Below are positions 40,501 to 49,083 of a DNA stretch of 64,000 nt, piece by piece. Position numbers and translations under genes: made by a program. The notes under the pieces are model-generated. The model was not told the origin of the DNA and made no database searches. It saw only the letters and a program-made list of their open reading frames with translations. Each line of letters starts with the position of its first letter. Position 1 is the first letter of the stretch. Source of the stretch: Rhynchonema sp. JSB1_4 (taxonomy: Eukaryota > Nematoda > Chromadorea > Monhysterida > Xyalidae); assembly GCA_030248065.1 (NCBI GenBank), contig JASAMV010001038.1, positions 1 to 64,000 on the forward strand, read 5' to 3'.

Positions 40501-43500
40501 TTGTTCGATATTTCGCCTTCTGGAAAAGCAATTTTCAGTAAGAAAACAAAGCAAATTCGACAAATTCTGCACACAAAATCATCTGCAACCTTCGGTTCCA
40601 ACTAGATCCGGCGCGTCTTGTTTGATAATTTTCTCAATGTTCTGCTTCTTGTCAGCGTCTGCCGTGCACATATCTGGCTGATTCGGCAAACCGTTCTTGT
40701 CAATCTGAAAACAACGCAGAAATGGATACAATAATCTGGCTTTTTGTGTCCAGAGATCCGATCCTTGGTCAGTTTGGCTTAAGCGGCGCGAACTTACGGC
40801 AAATTCTGGTTTTTGTGTGTGGTTGTTGAAACGCTTGGGTTGATAAATGCAGGAAACCTGTCAATGCCAATATGCTAAGCCAACGTCATGCTTTGCGTAA
40901 AATTTTGCATAGAACCCGGTCAAACGCAAAACAGAGTCCGTTTTCACTGAGAATGAGCAAGACCTGGGGCGCCACACAAAGAAACGAGCCATCAAACAGC
41001 ACGCAGCTAGCCAGTTGCAACAGCAGAGCAAAATACCGAGCAACAAGACTGTTGTAAACTGTGTCCTACAATGTCCTAATACACTGTGTCGTACCTGTAG
41101 GGGTGGTTTGCCCTGTTGTGACCGTGTGCGTTCCATGTATGATCGGATAACGTCGCGCACTTTATCGTCCACCTGGAACGCGCGTCAGCTTCACATAATA
41201 CATGCATATTTCCTATGTGAAAAAATTCAACATTGGAAATTGACCCATGGCTTCGGCATTATTCACTACGACGCACGGCGCTTATTCGGCCAAGATGAAG
41301 CAATGAGATAATGGGCCAAAATGTCGAAAGCGCAACCACCACGGTTGCGTCCCCGAACACAATGGTGACAACTTCCAGCTGGCCGAAATCCATTTGTTGC
41401 GCGCTTACGCGAGCAGCACTGTTGTTTAAAGCAAGCACGCTCATTTTGGGAACAAACCGGAATTTACGCACCGAGGTGGAGAGCGTACGATAGGTCAAAT
41501 ACATAGGTGCGCGACCGCCCTCCACGGCGCGGTGGCGCCTTTCGAGAATTTGGGCAAATACAGCTCAATAGATGGGGGTCCAAACTAAGGCACAAAGCCA
41601 TCATAACCAACGGACAAGTGCACATGTAGATGTACCTTGACCACCAGTCGTTTGTCGCTCAGACATATTCTCGGCAGCACGCGCAACGCGAGCAGCGTTG
41701 ATTCGGGATGTTCGAATTCGCAAAAGCCAAACGCCTGATAGCGACCGTTCGAGCCTTGCACCCGACGCCACGACACCACCGTGCCGCACTCCTGGAAATT
41801 CGACTAATATTCGTATCAGTGTTGCAGTCCTGCGTCGAGTTTGGGGGTATACTTGCGGGCCGAAAAAACCGGTTTTTTACGAGAAAAAACCGAAAAACAA
41901 CGGTTTTTTCCAATGCCCGGAAAAATAAAAACGTATTTTTCCGGAAACTTTTCCAAGTGGCAACTTTTGAAAAAAACGGCTTTTTTCCAAAAATTTCCGA
42001 GATATTTTCTAAGGTTGCGAAAGGATGTTGTCAAACCAACGTAAATCGGAACTAAACAGTTCAAAATGAGCACTTTTTAATCTCCAAGTGCATTTTTAGC
42101 CGGTTTCAGGCCATTTCCCGACGAAATTTTCTCCAAAATAGGGGTTTTTGGACCATGGGTATACTTTCCGAAAAAAAACTGTTTTTTTTCCAAAAATATG
42201 TTTTGCGGAAAAATACGCAAGTATAGTTGGGGGGCACCCTGGTCGCTACATAGTTCGATATACCACATCCCACACCGCCCAAACCACCAGCCAGCCGGCT
42301 CGAGCTGCATAAACATGGCAAAAAACGTGATTCTCGCGGCTATTTAATTTGGACACACACCCATACGGTAATTTGTGAAGATTTTTCGATAGACCATTGT
42401 TCAAAATATGATGTGCACCCCAAACTCTCAACATCTGCTAGGCAAACTGTATATGTGGCCTGACCCCCTGGCTGCCTAGCTCGAGTTACGTCACTGATTG
42501 GCATCACGTGGTTTGCAATTTACCGGAAAATATTAAAGATACGATTTATTGGTTTAGTTCGCTATTAAAGATACTATTTTTTAAACATGGACATAGTTTT
42601 GCAGTGAAATATTTTTCCTGCGGAACTGAAGTAATTTGGCCTTCTAAAGTGCACAAATCCGGCGAAAAATACCGAACCGACTACTTACAAAAAGGGTTTT
42701 CATGTACTTTCGAAAATATTCCTCATGTCATTCATTGGGGCCTGAGGCTTCAAGTGGAAAATTTGGATTCAATAGATGCACATTTTTTTGCAAATGGTCA
42801 AACATAAAAAACCAAAATCAAAGCAAAAATAACCGTCACCTCACCTGTAACATGGACCGGATCAGATCATTGCTGCATCGCTCATGAATGTTGCCCACAA
42901 ACGCTGTGGTTACGGGCGGTTTTTCGACGGGGGCTGGCTGAAAAGGAATCAAAAAACAGTTTTTCATGTATTTCAAGAAGAGTAGTATTGCCCCAATTGC
43001 AGGGGGCCATTCCATTTTTTTCAAATAAGTTGGAATATCCCACTTCTATTTGGGCATGCCTTTCTATTGGATCACCAAACCAAAACCAACCCTTCTCGGT
43101 GCCATATTTCTGGCTCCCGTGCTCAGAAAAGCCGCTGGAAACCCGGGCACCACGCTATATATGTGGGGCATCAGTTGCACTGAAACAAAAACACGAAAAA
43201 GGCTGTTTAACACGAACATAGAGTTGTGGTTGTACGTGGCCACCACTGGCGTCCCCCCAAACAGGATATCTGTTTTGCGCCAAGCCGCAAGCGGGCCGCG
43301 TGTCTATCTATCTTGCACTAGCAACGGGCGATGTATTCCACCATCATGTTTATGCTTTTTATAGGCAAAGATGCTGTTTTTCGACCTCGGATAAGGCATC
43401 GCCGCTGTCGGCACTCGCGTATTTAGGGGCGCACTAGTGTAGCTGGCGGGGGTCCCCAGGTACAGTAGGTAGGTTGCCGCCCCTGCAGGCCCTGAAGAAG

Positions 43501-44256
43501 TGTTGAGCAAAAAAATGGTACCCGAGAAAAAGAAAAAAAATTGTTTCCATTTTTCCTAGTAGGAAAAAAATGAGCAAAAATTTTTCCGAGCATGGTAGTG
43601 GTGAGTGGGGGACCAACGCCAAATTCGTCTGCCTGTCGTTAAACGGCTCAAAATCGGCAATTTTTACCCCAGTGGCCCAATAGGCAAACATCTAGTGCAA
43701 GTGCATCAAGGTACATTTTCATCGATATTTAAACATTATTACTTGTTTTGCTTACTACTGCAGACCAATCCACTGTGCTTTCATTTGTGTGTACCGCACC
43801 GCCCGCCCTCACCATCTAACCGTCAACATGTTTGAGTCTGCCCCAGCAGATTTTGGGGAAATGTCATCTATCTACCGTCAACACCCAGGCCACCAGACCA
43901 AGTGCTACCATGGCTACGGCACGTACACCCATAGGTTTTTTTAGACACTTTTAGGTGCAATGTGCGCCTGAAATTTCAGAATTGCACCTAAAAATAGGAG
44001 GTTAGGTGCAACTTGCAACTAGATTCTTCACATTTTGTTCATAAAACAAAATTCCAGGTGCAAGTTGCACCTAGAATTTCACATACCAGGTGCATGTTGC
44101 ACCCAGTAAATTTTGAAAAAAAACTATGCGTACACCGGTCGTTTTCGTCACAATCAGTGAGACCTGAGACGTACCCATCTGTGTTCCAGCATTCGTGTTC
44201 GCGGGCATCGGGGTTGAGAAAAACGAACCCAAACCGAAACGGGGCGGCAATGCCAT
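16518..44256 (-). CDS. RBM25: RNA-binding protein 25 (RRM + PWI splicing regulator)
   Basis: Twenty exons join in phase to give 732 aa: 44256-44164, 42937-42845, 41791-41636, 41172-41095, 40704-40590, 40519-40473, 39865-39782, 35202-34970, 20963-20877, 20680-20593, 20482-20411, 20307-20234, 20162-20097, 19835-19713, 19311-19170, 18603-18422, 18212-18134, 17985-17869, 17455-17303 and 16634-16518. The RRM is split over exons 2-3 (TAFVGNIHERCSNDLIRSML, then SWRRVQG...YQAFGFCEFEHPEST). The middle is an Arg/Glu/Asp-rich charged region containing LKEFLEDYDDDRDDPKYY, nearly invariant in RBM25. The C-terminal PWI domain (VDRRVKPWISKKIHDYIGD, then EVFVVKMWRLLIYESEAKK) binds RNA. The family is nuclear, associates with the spliceosome and affects 5' splice-site and exon choice. 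The first exon is short and Pro-rich at its start, as in the family. Intron 8 is 14 kb and hosts five receptor genes on the other strand. Confidence 0.93.
16915..17277. repeat. MITE of iterated CACCCGACACCCGACA words, copy A
   Basis: Ends GGTTAGAGGTTGGGGAG.. and ..CCGCCATCCTCCTAACC, with CACCCGACA / TGTCGGGTG words near both ends. It lies in the last RBM25 intron. It shares a long interior (TTACTGAATTAAAGTTTTTT, AACACCAAAATGTC, GCGCCTTCGGAAACAT) with 18662-19009. Confidence 0.75.
18662..19009. repeat. MITE of iterated CACCCGACA words, copy B
   Basis: Same family as 16915-17277, ending ..CCGCCATCCCTCTAACCC. It lies in the RBM25 intron between exons 19311-19170 and 18603-18422. The two copies are in the same orientation. 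Confidence 0.75.
21238..21417. mobile_element. Perfect-arm palindromic MITE with a GCGTTGCCTGATCCGT core
   Basis: The arms TATACTCTGGCAATTCTTTT.. and ..AAAAGAATTGCCAGAGTATA pair almost perfectly, continuing through CGCGTTGCCTGATCCGTAAA. The tip is about 20 bp. It lies in RBM25 intron 8. Confidence 0.9.
21847..22254. mobile_element. hAT-like MITE of iterated GCCGATACCCGATAC words
   Basis: Starts TACGGATCGG and ends CCGATCCCTA, with an exact 8-bp duplication TCCGTGAC (21839-21846 and 22255-22262). Both ends are built from tandem CCGATACCCGATAC; the middle is AT-rich. Confidence 0.9.
22866..25570 (+). pseudogene. Seven-helix receptor paralogue 1, probably damaged
   Basis: Exons: 22866-23255 (MSTASGG..., helices 1-3, with LNRCTAVARPLMHKQ), 23333-23421 (helix 4), 23477-23665 (helix 5, starting at YGYSIPNR), 25256-25570 (helices 6-7, with TCQNPYIVTALSAPVRKKW). 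By analogy with paralogues 2 and 3 an intron should end just before YGYSIPNR, but no AG lies near enough in frame, so this acceptor looks lost. The last intron is swollen to 1.6 kb by a composite repeat (23685-25210). Predicted plasma-membrane receptor of nematode serpentine (chemosensory) type; ligand unknown. AATAAA at 25740. It could still be expressed through a non-canonical acceptor. Confidence 0.6.
23685..25210. mobile_element. Composite insertion bounded by AGGTGGAGTTATACTTGTCC
   Basis: The left end AGGTGGAGTTATACTTGTCC and the right end GGACAAGTATAACTCCACCT are inverted repeats of the family also seen complete at 62936-63168. Inside, 24212-24440 is a piece of a CAGTGTAGTTCCTGG element, followed by a CGGCCCGGTCCGGCCCG-rich piece. 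Flanks TCA / TTA are an imperfect 3-bp duplication. Confidence 0.7.
25740..25745 (+). terminator. Likely poly(A) signal AATAAA
   Basis: AATAAA 170 bases after the stop of receptor paralogue 1. Confidence 0.45.
26021..26170. repeat. 34-bp tandem repeat
   Basis: TACCTAGTCACATCAGATCA starts at 26021, 26055 and 26089, with a diverged copy near 26118. Each unit holds the palindrome ATCACATTAATGTGAT. It lies where exon 1 of receptor paralogue 2 would be expected. Confidence 0.8.
26262..27135 (+). pseudogene. Seven-helix receptor paralogue 2, lacking exon 1
   Basis: Exons 26262-26350, 26583-26769 and 26836-27135 (TGA) join in phase and encode helices 4-7, with FWAKYWSKFV, LPGRMLNETG (glycosylation sequon) and TCQNPYIVTLLSASVRNKW. 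No counterpart of exon 1 (helices 1-3 and the NRYTAV motif) is found between 25.6 and 26.26 kb. The gene is therefore 5'-truncated, unless exon 1 of paralogue 1 is used in alternative splicing; exon phase would allow that. Confidence 0.75.
27536..28658 (+). pseudogene. Seven-helix receptor paralogue 3 with an in-frame stop
   Basis: Exons 27536-27904, 27970-28058, 28116-28302 and 28365-28658 (TAA) are all in phase. In helix 3, a TAG at 27839-27841 stands where paralogue 1 has the tryptophan of CFWLVVVLS; the frame then continues intact (LVIVLSINRYTAVAKPVIHK). A single TGG-to-TAG change would explain it. The rest, including four good splice junctions and the TCQNPY motif, is well preserved, so the lesion is recent, a sequence error, or a polymorphism. 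Confidence 0.8.
28840..28845 (+). terminator. Likely poly(A) signal AATAAA
   Basis: AATAAA 182 bases after the stop of receptor paralogue 3. Confidence 0.45.
29154..30243 (+). CDS. Seven-helix receptor paralogue 4 (nematode serpentine type)
   Basis: Three exons, 29154-29522, 29583-29870 and 29941-30243 (TAA), give 319 aa with no lesion. Helices by hydrophobicity: about 8-30, 45-68, 88-112, 132-150, 190-217, 232-255 and 262-285. Shared motifs: SPFYKLLRFLGISDII before helix 2, PRWLYIDYDYIFAP before helix 3, YNRFTAVVKPLSHKQ after helix 3 (a DRY-like position), ITYAIPGR and NIT sequon in loop 2, and TCQNPFVVTFLSAPVRQKW at the end of helix 7. Likely a G-protein-coupled chemoreceptor-like protein. 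The exact subfamily (Srg- or Srv-like) is a guess. AATAAA at 30372. Confidence 0.85.
30372..30377 (+). terminator. Likely poly(A) signal AATAAA
   Basis: AATAAA 129 bases after the stop of receptor paralogue 4. Confidence 0.45.
30566..31651 (+). CDS. Seven-helix receptor paralogue 5, with a GC-AG intron
   Basis: Exons 30566-30940, 31006-31287 and 31364-31651 (TGA) give 314 aa. It is the closest relative of paralogue 4 (MKIFDLIFRVVNYTV start, FRSPFYKLLRFFG, LNRYTAVAKPLSHQQ, TCQNPFVITFMSASVRNKW). Exon 1 ends ..CACCAACAG|GCAAGA, so the first intron has a GC donor with an otherwise strong consensus; the homologous site in paralogue 4 is CAG|GTATAA. Intact, and predicted to be a plasma-membrane receptor. 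Confidence 0.85.
32207..32644 (-). pseudogene. Reverse-transcriptase C-terminal remnant
   Basis: A 145-codon frame reads YLDLTIETKTQKIHLYDKTN, then FWISKYFDADSCVHSRLLKG, a central QCIRFNRLLATKEQWLEAV and CRKLMERGFKKPAI. The order 'YLDL..hydrophilic strand..YKxTN..S..H....R..RI.S..E.F......L...L..RGY' is typical of the end of Penelope-like (and some viral-type) reverse transcriptases, after the catalytic YxDD. The catalytic part is missing, so it is a 5'-truncated remnant. Assignment to a class is tentative. Confidence 0.5.
32655..33204. mobile_element. PIF/Harbinger-like MITE with TAA duplication
   Basis: Ends GGCTGCCTTCACAATGCATG.. and ..GTGAAGGCAGCC with flanking TAA (32652-32654 and 33205-33207). 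The interior is rich in GCGAGTTTGCGAG/CTCGCAAACTCGC words. A 3-bp TWA duplication fits PIF/Harbinger. Confidence 0.75.
33208..34472. other. Intron sequence, nothing recognised
   Basis: Part of RBM25 intron 8. No exon with usable splice sites and no clear repeat structure was found. The G-rich and A-rich stretches carry no gene signal. Confidence 0.4.
34473..34910 (+). mobile_element. MITE with TATACTTGCG ends, intron 8 copy
   Basis: Ends TATACTTGCG.. and ..CGCAAGTATA, with an exact 8-bp duplication TTCCCGCC (34465-34472 and 34911-34918). The ends are runs of AAAAAACGGTTTTTT. The interior has TACCCATGGTCCAAAAACGC and TGGTTTTGACAACATCCTTT. The same family is at 41848-42225 in the opposite orientation. 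Confidence 0.9.
35930..36236. repeat. Element with iterated GGTACAGTAGGTAGGT words
   Basis: The words GGTACAGTAGGTAGGT and GTACAGTGGGCTGCCGCCCC occur at both sides of an AT-rich core with ATCGCGCGCTACGAGCG. The right end is CTACACCACTG. Member of the backbone family described at 43.4-51.5 kb. Confidence 0.65.
36230..36652. mobile_element. MITE (TTTACACCGTTTCG family), uninterrupted copy
   Basis: Matches the split copy at 6858-7453 and ends CGACCTTTACACCGTTTCGA. It has no insertion at about 36464, so it supplies the empty site for the repeat at 7063-7251. Confidence 0.75.
36653..39781. other. RBM25 intron 7, little structure
   Basis: No exon is needed by the RBM25 phases and none is supported on the other strand. 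At 38390-38465 a small inverted repeat pairs TTGCAATTCAGTGGGCT with AGCCCACTAAATTGCAA. TAGGCCTGAGCCCAAGCC-like words at 37015-37080 are GCCTAA-rich. Confidence 0.5.
41310..41490. repeat. Repeat shared with 52622-52760
   Basis: GACAACTTCCAGCTGGC, TTTGTTGCGCGCTTACGC and ATTTACGCACCGAGGTGGAG occur in the same order and spacing at 52637-52750. It lies in an RBM25 intron. Confidence 0.65.
41848..42225 (-). mobile_element. MITE with TATACTTGCG ends, intron 2 copy
   Basis: Same family as 34473-34910, reversed. Ends TATACTTGCGGG.. and ..CGCAAGTATA. Flanks TTTGGGGG / GTTGGGGG are an 8-bp duplication with one difference. Confidence 0.85.
43430..44160. repeat. RBM25 intron 1, repeat debris
   Basis: 43440-43480 carries the word GGTACAGTAGGTAGGTTGCC, and 43630-43740 the AT-rich core of the same family. 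43945-44110 repeats GCAACTTGCACCT and TAGGTGCAATTTG words four or more times. No exon is needed here. Confidence 0.5.
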
Positions 44257-44954
44257 CGCACGATGCCAGCCAGCCAGAGACAATCAAGGGGACACGTCAA
44301 AGAGGCAAGGCACAATCACGTTGAAGCTGTTGTTCTAGCCAATTGACTTGCCTGAAAAAGAGCTCGCAGACAAATTCTTCTCAATCATAAAATAGACAAA
44401 ATTTCGACTCAACTGTATCTGTTCTCTATCTGACAACTTTTTCATTGAAAGCAATTATTTTCCCACCAAAAAACAGCTTGAAAAAATCGCAAAAGTTATG
44501 GCAAAAATCGGGTAAAAATCTGTTCCAAAAAGTCAGGGCGAGCCGAGCTTTGACCATCTCGGGCCGGGCCGGGCACCCCGACCCGCAGGCCGGAGATTTA
44601 GGGGGTCGGGGTGGGCCGACCCGACAAGGCCCGATTGCGACCTCTGTTTGCGGTCATAGTAGTGGCAGGGGGTGTTGGGTAGTTTTGGTGAAAACGACAA
44701 AAATTTTCGGGCAAAAATAATTTTTTCAGCAATAAACAATTTTATACCTTTTCAGGAAAAAAATCGGTGTTTTTCGACCTTATTTCGCGCGCTGCGCGCA
44801 AAAACCTACCCACCGATAATACGTACCGTAAAAACCTAAATAGAGCCCCCCGGAACAGAGCCCCTCCCCGGAACACTGTAGTGGCTGGCAGTGTAGTTCC
44901 TGGTCCGGAGGGGGAACAGGCGGTACCCCCATTTTTTCGGAGGGGGAACAGACG

Positions 44955-45176
44955 TATAGTCCAACAACAGCTAATGCAGAATTTATGTCCTCTGCGTTGC
45001 CTGATCCGTCAAGCACATAACGCGTGATGCAACATTACAAGCACAGACAGGCAGTCAGCTTGTGTGTGTTGGCGGGCTGCGTGGGTGTGTTTATAATGTT
45101 GCATCACGCGTTATGTGCTTGGCGGATCAGGCAACGCAGTGGACATAAATTCTGCATTAGCTGTTGTTGGACTATA
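44955..45176. mobile_element. Palindromic MITE with a GCGTTGCCTGATCC core
   Basis: The arms TATAGTCCAACAACAGCTAA.. and ..TTAGCTGTTGTTGGACTATA pair for about 90 bp through CTGCGTTGCCTGATCC and AAGCACATAACGCG. The outer arms differ completely from 21238-21417, but the GCGTTGCCTGATCCGT..AAGC part is shared. Confidence 0.9.
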
Positions 45177-45492
45177 CCCACCTGGGGGGGAAGGGGGGAC
45201 GGACCCGGAAGGGGGGGGAGGACCAAATTTGGAGAAAAGTCATTTTTTGAGGTCGAAAATTTGGTTCATTTTTGCCCTTAGGAAAAAAATCTCAATAAAA
45301 AGGGTATTTGGCGATTTTTGACGACACTGACCTAAAAATCACTCATTTTATGCCTAAAAATGCCTATTTTAGGCCAAAATTTGCCTATTTTAGGTAAAAA
45401 TTGGGGGAGCAGACGTACCCTGAGGGGGAACAGTGGGGCAGGCGTACCATGGAGGGGGACCAGACGTACCCGAGGGGGGACCCCCCCAGGAA

Positions 45493-46053
45493 CAGTGTAT
45501 AGTTCCTGGTCCGGCGCGGCGGTTAGTGTACCTACCCCTTTTTAGGCCTAAAATCATCCATTTTAGGCCTAAAAATGCCCATTTTAGGCCTAAAAATGCC
45601 TATCTTGGGCAAAAATTGAGGCGGTTAGTGTACCTGGCGCGGCGGTTAGTGTACTAGTGTACCTTGGTCGCGGCGGCTATTGAACCTTAGGGGGGACCCC
45701 CCTCCCCCAGGAACTACACTGCCCAGGAACTACACTGGTGGCGACCAAGGTACACTAGTACACTAACCGCCTCAATTTTTCCCTAAAATAGGCAATTTTA
45801 GGCCTAAAATGGGCATTTTTTAGGCCTAAAATGGGTGATTTTTAGGTCGATGTTGTCAAAAGTCGCCAAAATACCCTTTTTATGGAGAATTTTTTCCAAA
45901 AAGGGCCAAAAATCGGTCAAATTTTCCCCCTCAAAAAGTGACTTTTTCCTGAATTTGGGTCTTCCCCTCTTCCCCCCAGGGAGGTACACTAACCGCCGCA
46001 CGGAAAAAAGGGGTGGGTACACTAACCGCCGTGCCGGACCAGGAACAACACTG
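45493..46053. mobile_element. Two CAGTGTAGTTCCTGG elements, head to head
   Basis: 45493-45721 and the reversed 45737-46053 both carry GCGGCGGTTAGTGTACC words and the GGCCTAAAATGGGC core of 10891-11224. The first has a TA inserted in its terminal motif (CAGTGTATAGTTCCTGG). Confidence 0.75.
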
Positions 46054-46100
46054 GGTAGCGTACCAGGCCGGGGCGGGTAGGGTACCATTGGGGGGACCCC

Positions 46101-46520
46101 CACTGTAGTGGCTGGGGGGATGGGGGGGGGATTCCCCCCCTAAGGGGTATCTATCTCGAGTCAACCCTTCGGGGGGGATGGGGCGGAAGGGTATCTATCT
46201 CGAGCCGACCCCAAAGGGTATCTCGAGTAAGAAGATTTATGGTTTTCAAAGGCAAAAATAGGTGTTTTTCGACCTCGAGACCCCCAAAAATCGCGCGCTC
46301 TGCGCGCAAACACCCAAAAATGGTCATTTTAGGGCAATTTTCGGCAAAAATGTCAAAAAAATGCCCATTTTTAGGCCAATTTTGCAGTAAAATTGCATGC
46401 AAAAAACGGCCTTTTGACGGACGGTATCTTGGGTAGTCTCTGGGGGGGGGGTACCTCGAGTAAGTCCGGAACCTTCCCCCCCCCAGGGTATCTTGGGTCG
46501 ATTGGCCTGCCACCACACTG
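46101..46520. mobile_element. Word-iterating MITE, word GGGTATCTATCTCGAG
   Basis: Starts CACTGTAGTGGCTGGGGGG and ends GCCTGCCACCACACTG. The word (or GGTATCTTGGGT / GTACCTCGAG variants) occurs at about 46145, 46189, 46216, 46422, 46450 and 46486. The core is TTTTTCGACCTCGAGACCCC, then AATCGCGCGCTCTGCGCG, then TTGCATGCAAAAAACGGCC. The same backbone with a different word is at 50048-50489. Confidence 0.85.
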
Positions 46521-46796
46521 CCCCCACCCCCCCCCCAGCCACAGCACTGCATTGGGCGGAAGTGGTGTAGCCACCCAGGTGGGGCGGCAACCTACTGTAC
46601 AGAGGTCGCAATCGGCCGCGGCCGGGCCGCGATTTTGGGCTTTTGGCTCGGGCCGGAGATTTGGAAGCTGGGGGAGGGGAAGGGGGGAAGACCCAAATTC
46701 AGGAAAAAGTCACTTTTTGAGGGGGGAAATTTGATCGATTTTTGCCCCTTTTTGGAAAAAATTCTCCATAAAAAGGGTATTTTGGCGACTTTCAGT

Positions 46797-47512
46797 GTAG
46801 TGGCAGGCCCATGTGTGGGAGGTAAGTATGATGCGGGGTTGGGACCGGAAGCGTGAGAGCTATGATTTTGGTCACCCAAAAAGGCGAAAAAACACCGTTT
46901 TTTCAAAATTTTCGCCGAAAATCGCCTAAAAATAGGTATTATGGGTGGGTTTGCGATTTTTTTGGAAAATAAGGTCGAAAAACACCGATTTTTGCCTTAA
47001 AAAGGTATAAAATTGCTTGTGAGAGGTATGATTTGGAGTTGTGAGAGGTAAGTACTCAACCCCAGGGTAGTACTTGGGGGGGGGGGGTGGGGAGGGGGGT
47101 CCCCCCAAACAGTGTTGGAGGTACTCTGGAGGGGGGATACCTACTGTACCGCGCTCGGCGAGGGGGGATACCTAATGTACCAGAGCCGATGGCCTGGGGG
47201 GTTATGTACCTAGGGGGGTTTGGGGGGCTGGGGGGCGGTAGGTTTTGGGGTAAAAATTTTTAATGTGTTTATTATGTGTGGAATCGTGTGAAAACGTGGT
47301 ATTTGCGCGCGTAGCGCTCGAATTTGGGATTTAACACTAATTTTGGTCATTTTGGTCAAAAATGGCACTTTTGGGCCAAAATCGGGGGGAAACCTACTGT
47401 ACCGGGGTGAAAATCGGGGGGGATACCTACTGTACCATGCCAAACATCGGGGGGGATACCTACTGTACCAGGCGAGGGGGATACCTACTGTACTGGGGGG
47501 GCTACTATACTG
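46797..47512. repeat. Nested elements with GGAGGTAAGTA and GATACCTACTGTACC words
   Basis: 46797-47110 begins GTGTAGTGGCAGGCCC and holds GAGAGGTAAGTA / GGGAGGTAAGTATG words. 47110-47512 has GGGGGGATACCTACTGTACC at least five times around an AT-rich core with TTGCGCGCGTAGCGCTCG. GC-rich homopolymers make the boundaries uncertain. Confidence 0.6.
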
Positions 47513-47966
47513 GCAGACGGAAAAAAAGCCGGTTTTTTTCCGGAAAAAAAACCGAAAAAAAACCGTTTTTTTTTCGAGACCCGAATACTTTTCCATTTAT
47601 TTTTCCGTGGGTACCTTTTCAGTTTTTGATCGGAAAAATATCGGTACTTTATTCCAATTTTTCCAATAAATTGTAATGCAAAACTGATGAGTTTTTCGAT
47701 TTCAGTGAAAAATTGGCTCGAGCACAAAAATTAACCGGCCCAAAATGGGCCAAAAAGCGTGTAAACCAAGTGTTTTCGACTGACTTCAACACTCTTCAAG
47801 AGCACTCTCGTCACTTCGAACAAATTTTGCACTGAAATTGTTATATCTTTCGAAATTACGTTCTTAAGTACTGGAAAAGTATTTGGAAAAAAACGGTTTT
47901 TTTTGGAAAAAAACGGTTTTTTTCCACGAAAAATAAAGAACGGTTCTTTATGACAGTATAAGGGGC
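47513..47966. mobile_element. MITE with TATACTG ends
   Basis: TATACTGGCAGACGGAAAAA.. and ..TTTATGACAGTATA are flanked by GGGGCTAC on both sides (one extra A on the right). It has AAAAAACGGTTTTTT runs near both ends, as in the TATACTTGCG elements. Confidence 0.65.
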
Positions 47967-47994
47967 TACCCTACCCCCCCAACCCCCCCTACCT

Positions 47995-48395
47995 CCAACA
48001 CTGCCCCCAAATTCATCTATCTATCGTCAACACTTTGATTTCATCTATCTATCGTCAACACTTATGGGCAAATCTATCTATCGTCAACAAATTCTGGGAG
48101 CAATCTATCTATCGTCAACACATTTCGACCCCAAAATGGGTATTTTTGCCTCAAAATGGCTCAAAATCGGTATTTTTTGTCCCAAATAGGCAAAAAATCG
48201 CGCGCTACGCGCGGATTTAGTACATTTAAGTACATTTTCATTAATATTTACACATTATTACCAACTTAGTACACCATACTATGCCTTGATTGTTGGCGAC
48301 CCCCCCCCCACCATCTATCTATCGTCAACAAGTTTGGGTCGACCCCCCCCCAGATTTCGGACTTGGGTCATCTATCTATCGTCAACACCCTGACC
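47995..48395. mobile_element. Word-iterating element, word ATCTATCTATCGTCAACA, copy 1
   Basis: The word occurs about six times in two groups (48015-48122 and 48308-48387), around a core with AATCGCGCGCTACGCGCG and TTAATATTTACACATTATTA. It is the reversed counterpart of 50950-51445. Confidence 0.85.
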
Positions 48396-48405
48396 AAGTA
48401 CCGTA

Positions 48406-48790
48406 AAAACCTAAATAGAAGGGGGGCTCTATTAATTCACTGACCCCATTTTGGGGGGGCTCTATTCCGGGGGGCCTCTATTAATTCACTGACCCGCACC
48501 TGAAAAATTGTTCCCAAAAATACCCCCCAAAAAAAACCTAAAAATGGGTTGAAAGGATGTTTTTTCGCTTGTAATCGCATTTATTCGTGTCTATTCGTCA
48601 ATTAGAGGCATATTAGGTGCTCTAAACGAACAATAAACGTGCATAAATGCACCTGTGCACCACTATCAGGCCTTAATACACTAGTGTGTAGGGGATGTTA
48701 CTTAGGGGGGGGCTCTATTAATTCACTGACCCCTTTTTGGGGGGGCTGTATTACGGGGGGGGCTCTATTCCGGGGGGGCTGTATTTAGGT
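48406..48790. repeat. Element of iterated CTCTATTAATTCACTGACCC
   Basis: Starts CCGTAAAAACCTAAATAGA; GGGGGCTCTATTAATTCACT occurs repeatedly at both ends around an AT-rich core. The start of a second copy is at 44820-44880. It interrupts the end of the element before it. Confidence 0.65.
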
Positions 48791-48879
48791 GCAGACAGCA
48801 GACATATAAGGCAGAAAACGGCGTTTTGAGGCCAGCCGCTTCAGATTACGTTTAAGCCCAAGCCCAAGAAGCCTTGCCT

Positions 48880-48950
48880 AGGTGTAGGCCTAAGCCTAAG
48901 CCTAAGCCAAAGCCTAAGCCCAAGCCCAAGCCTAAGGCTAAGCTCAAGAA
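48880..48950. repeat. Interstitial telomere-like GCCTAA repeats
   Basis: GCCTAAGCCTAAGCCTAAGCC and degenerate variants run for about 70 bases. GCCTAA is the complement of TTAGGC, the nematode telomere unit. Confidence 0.6.
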
Positions 48951-49083
48951 AACAAACAAAAAATGATGGCTATGTTTTGACATCCCAACCCCGATTTCAC
49001 TGTTATAAACACTATTTCTCATCATTTTGTTCATGTATAAATTAGTTTTAACCAAAAAAGCCAAAAAAACAAAAAAATTCACC

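Noticed and set aside
43064..43364. A coding exon from plus-strand frames at 43.0-43.4 kb
   Set aside because: No family resemblance and no splice partners; it lies in RBM25 intron 1.
45804..46734. Long open frames across the G/C-rich repeats (for example 46393-46734, 46151-46552)
   Set aside because: They are low-complexity, present on both strands, and coincide with non-coding element backbones.
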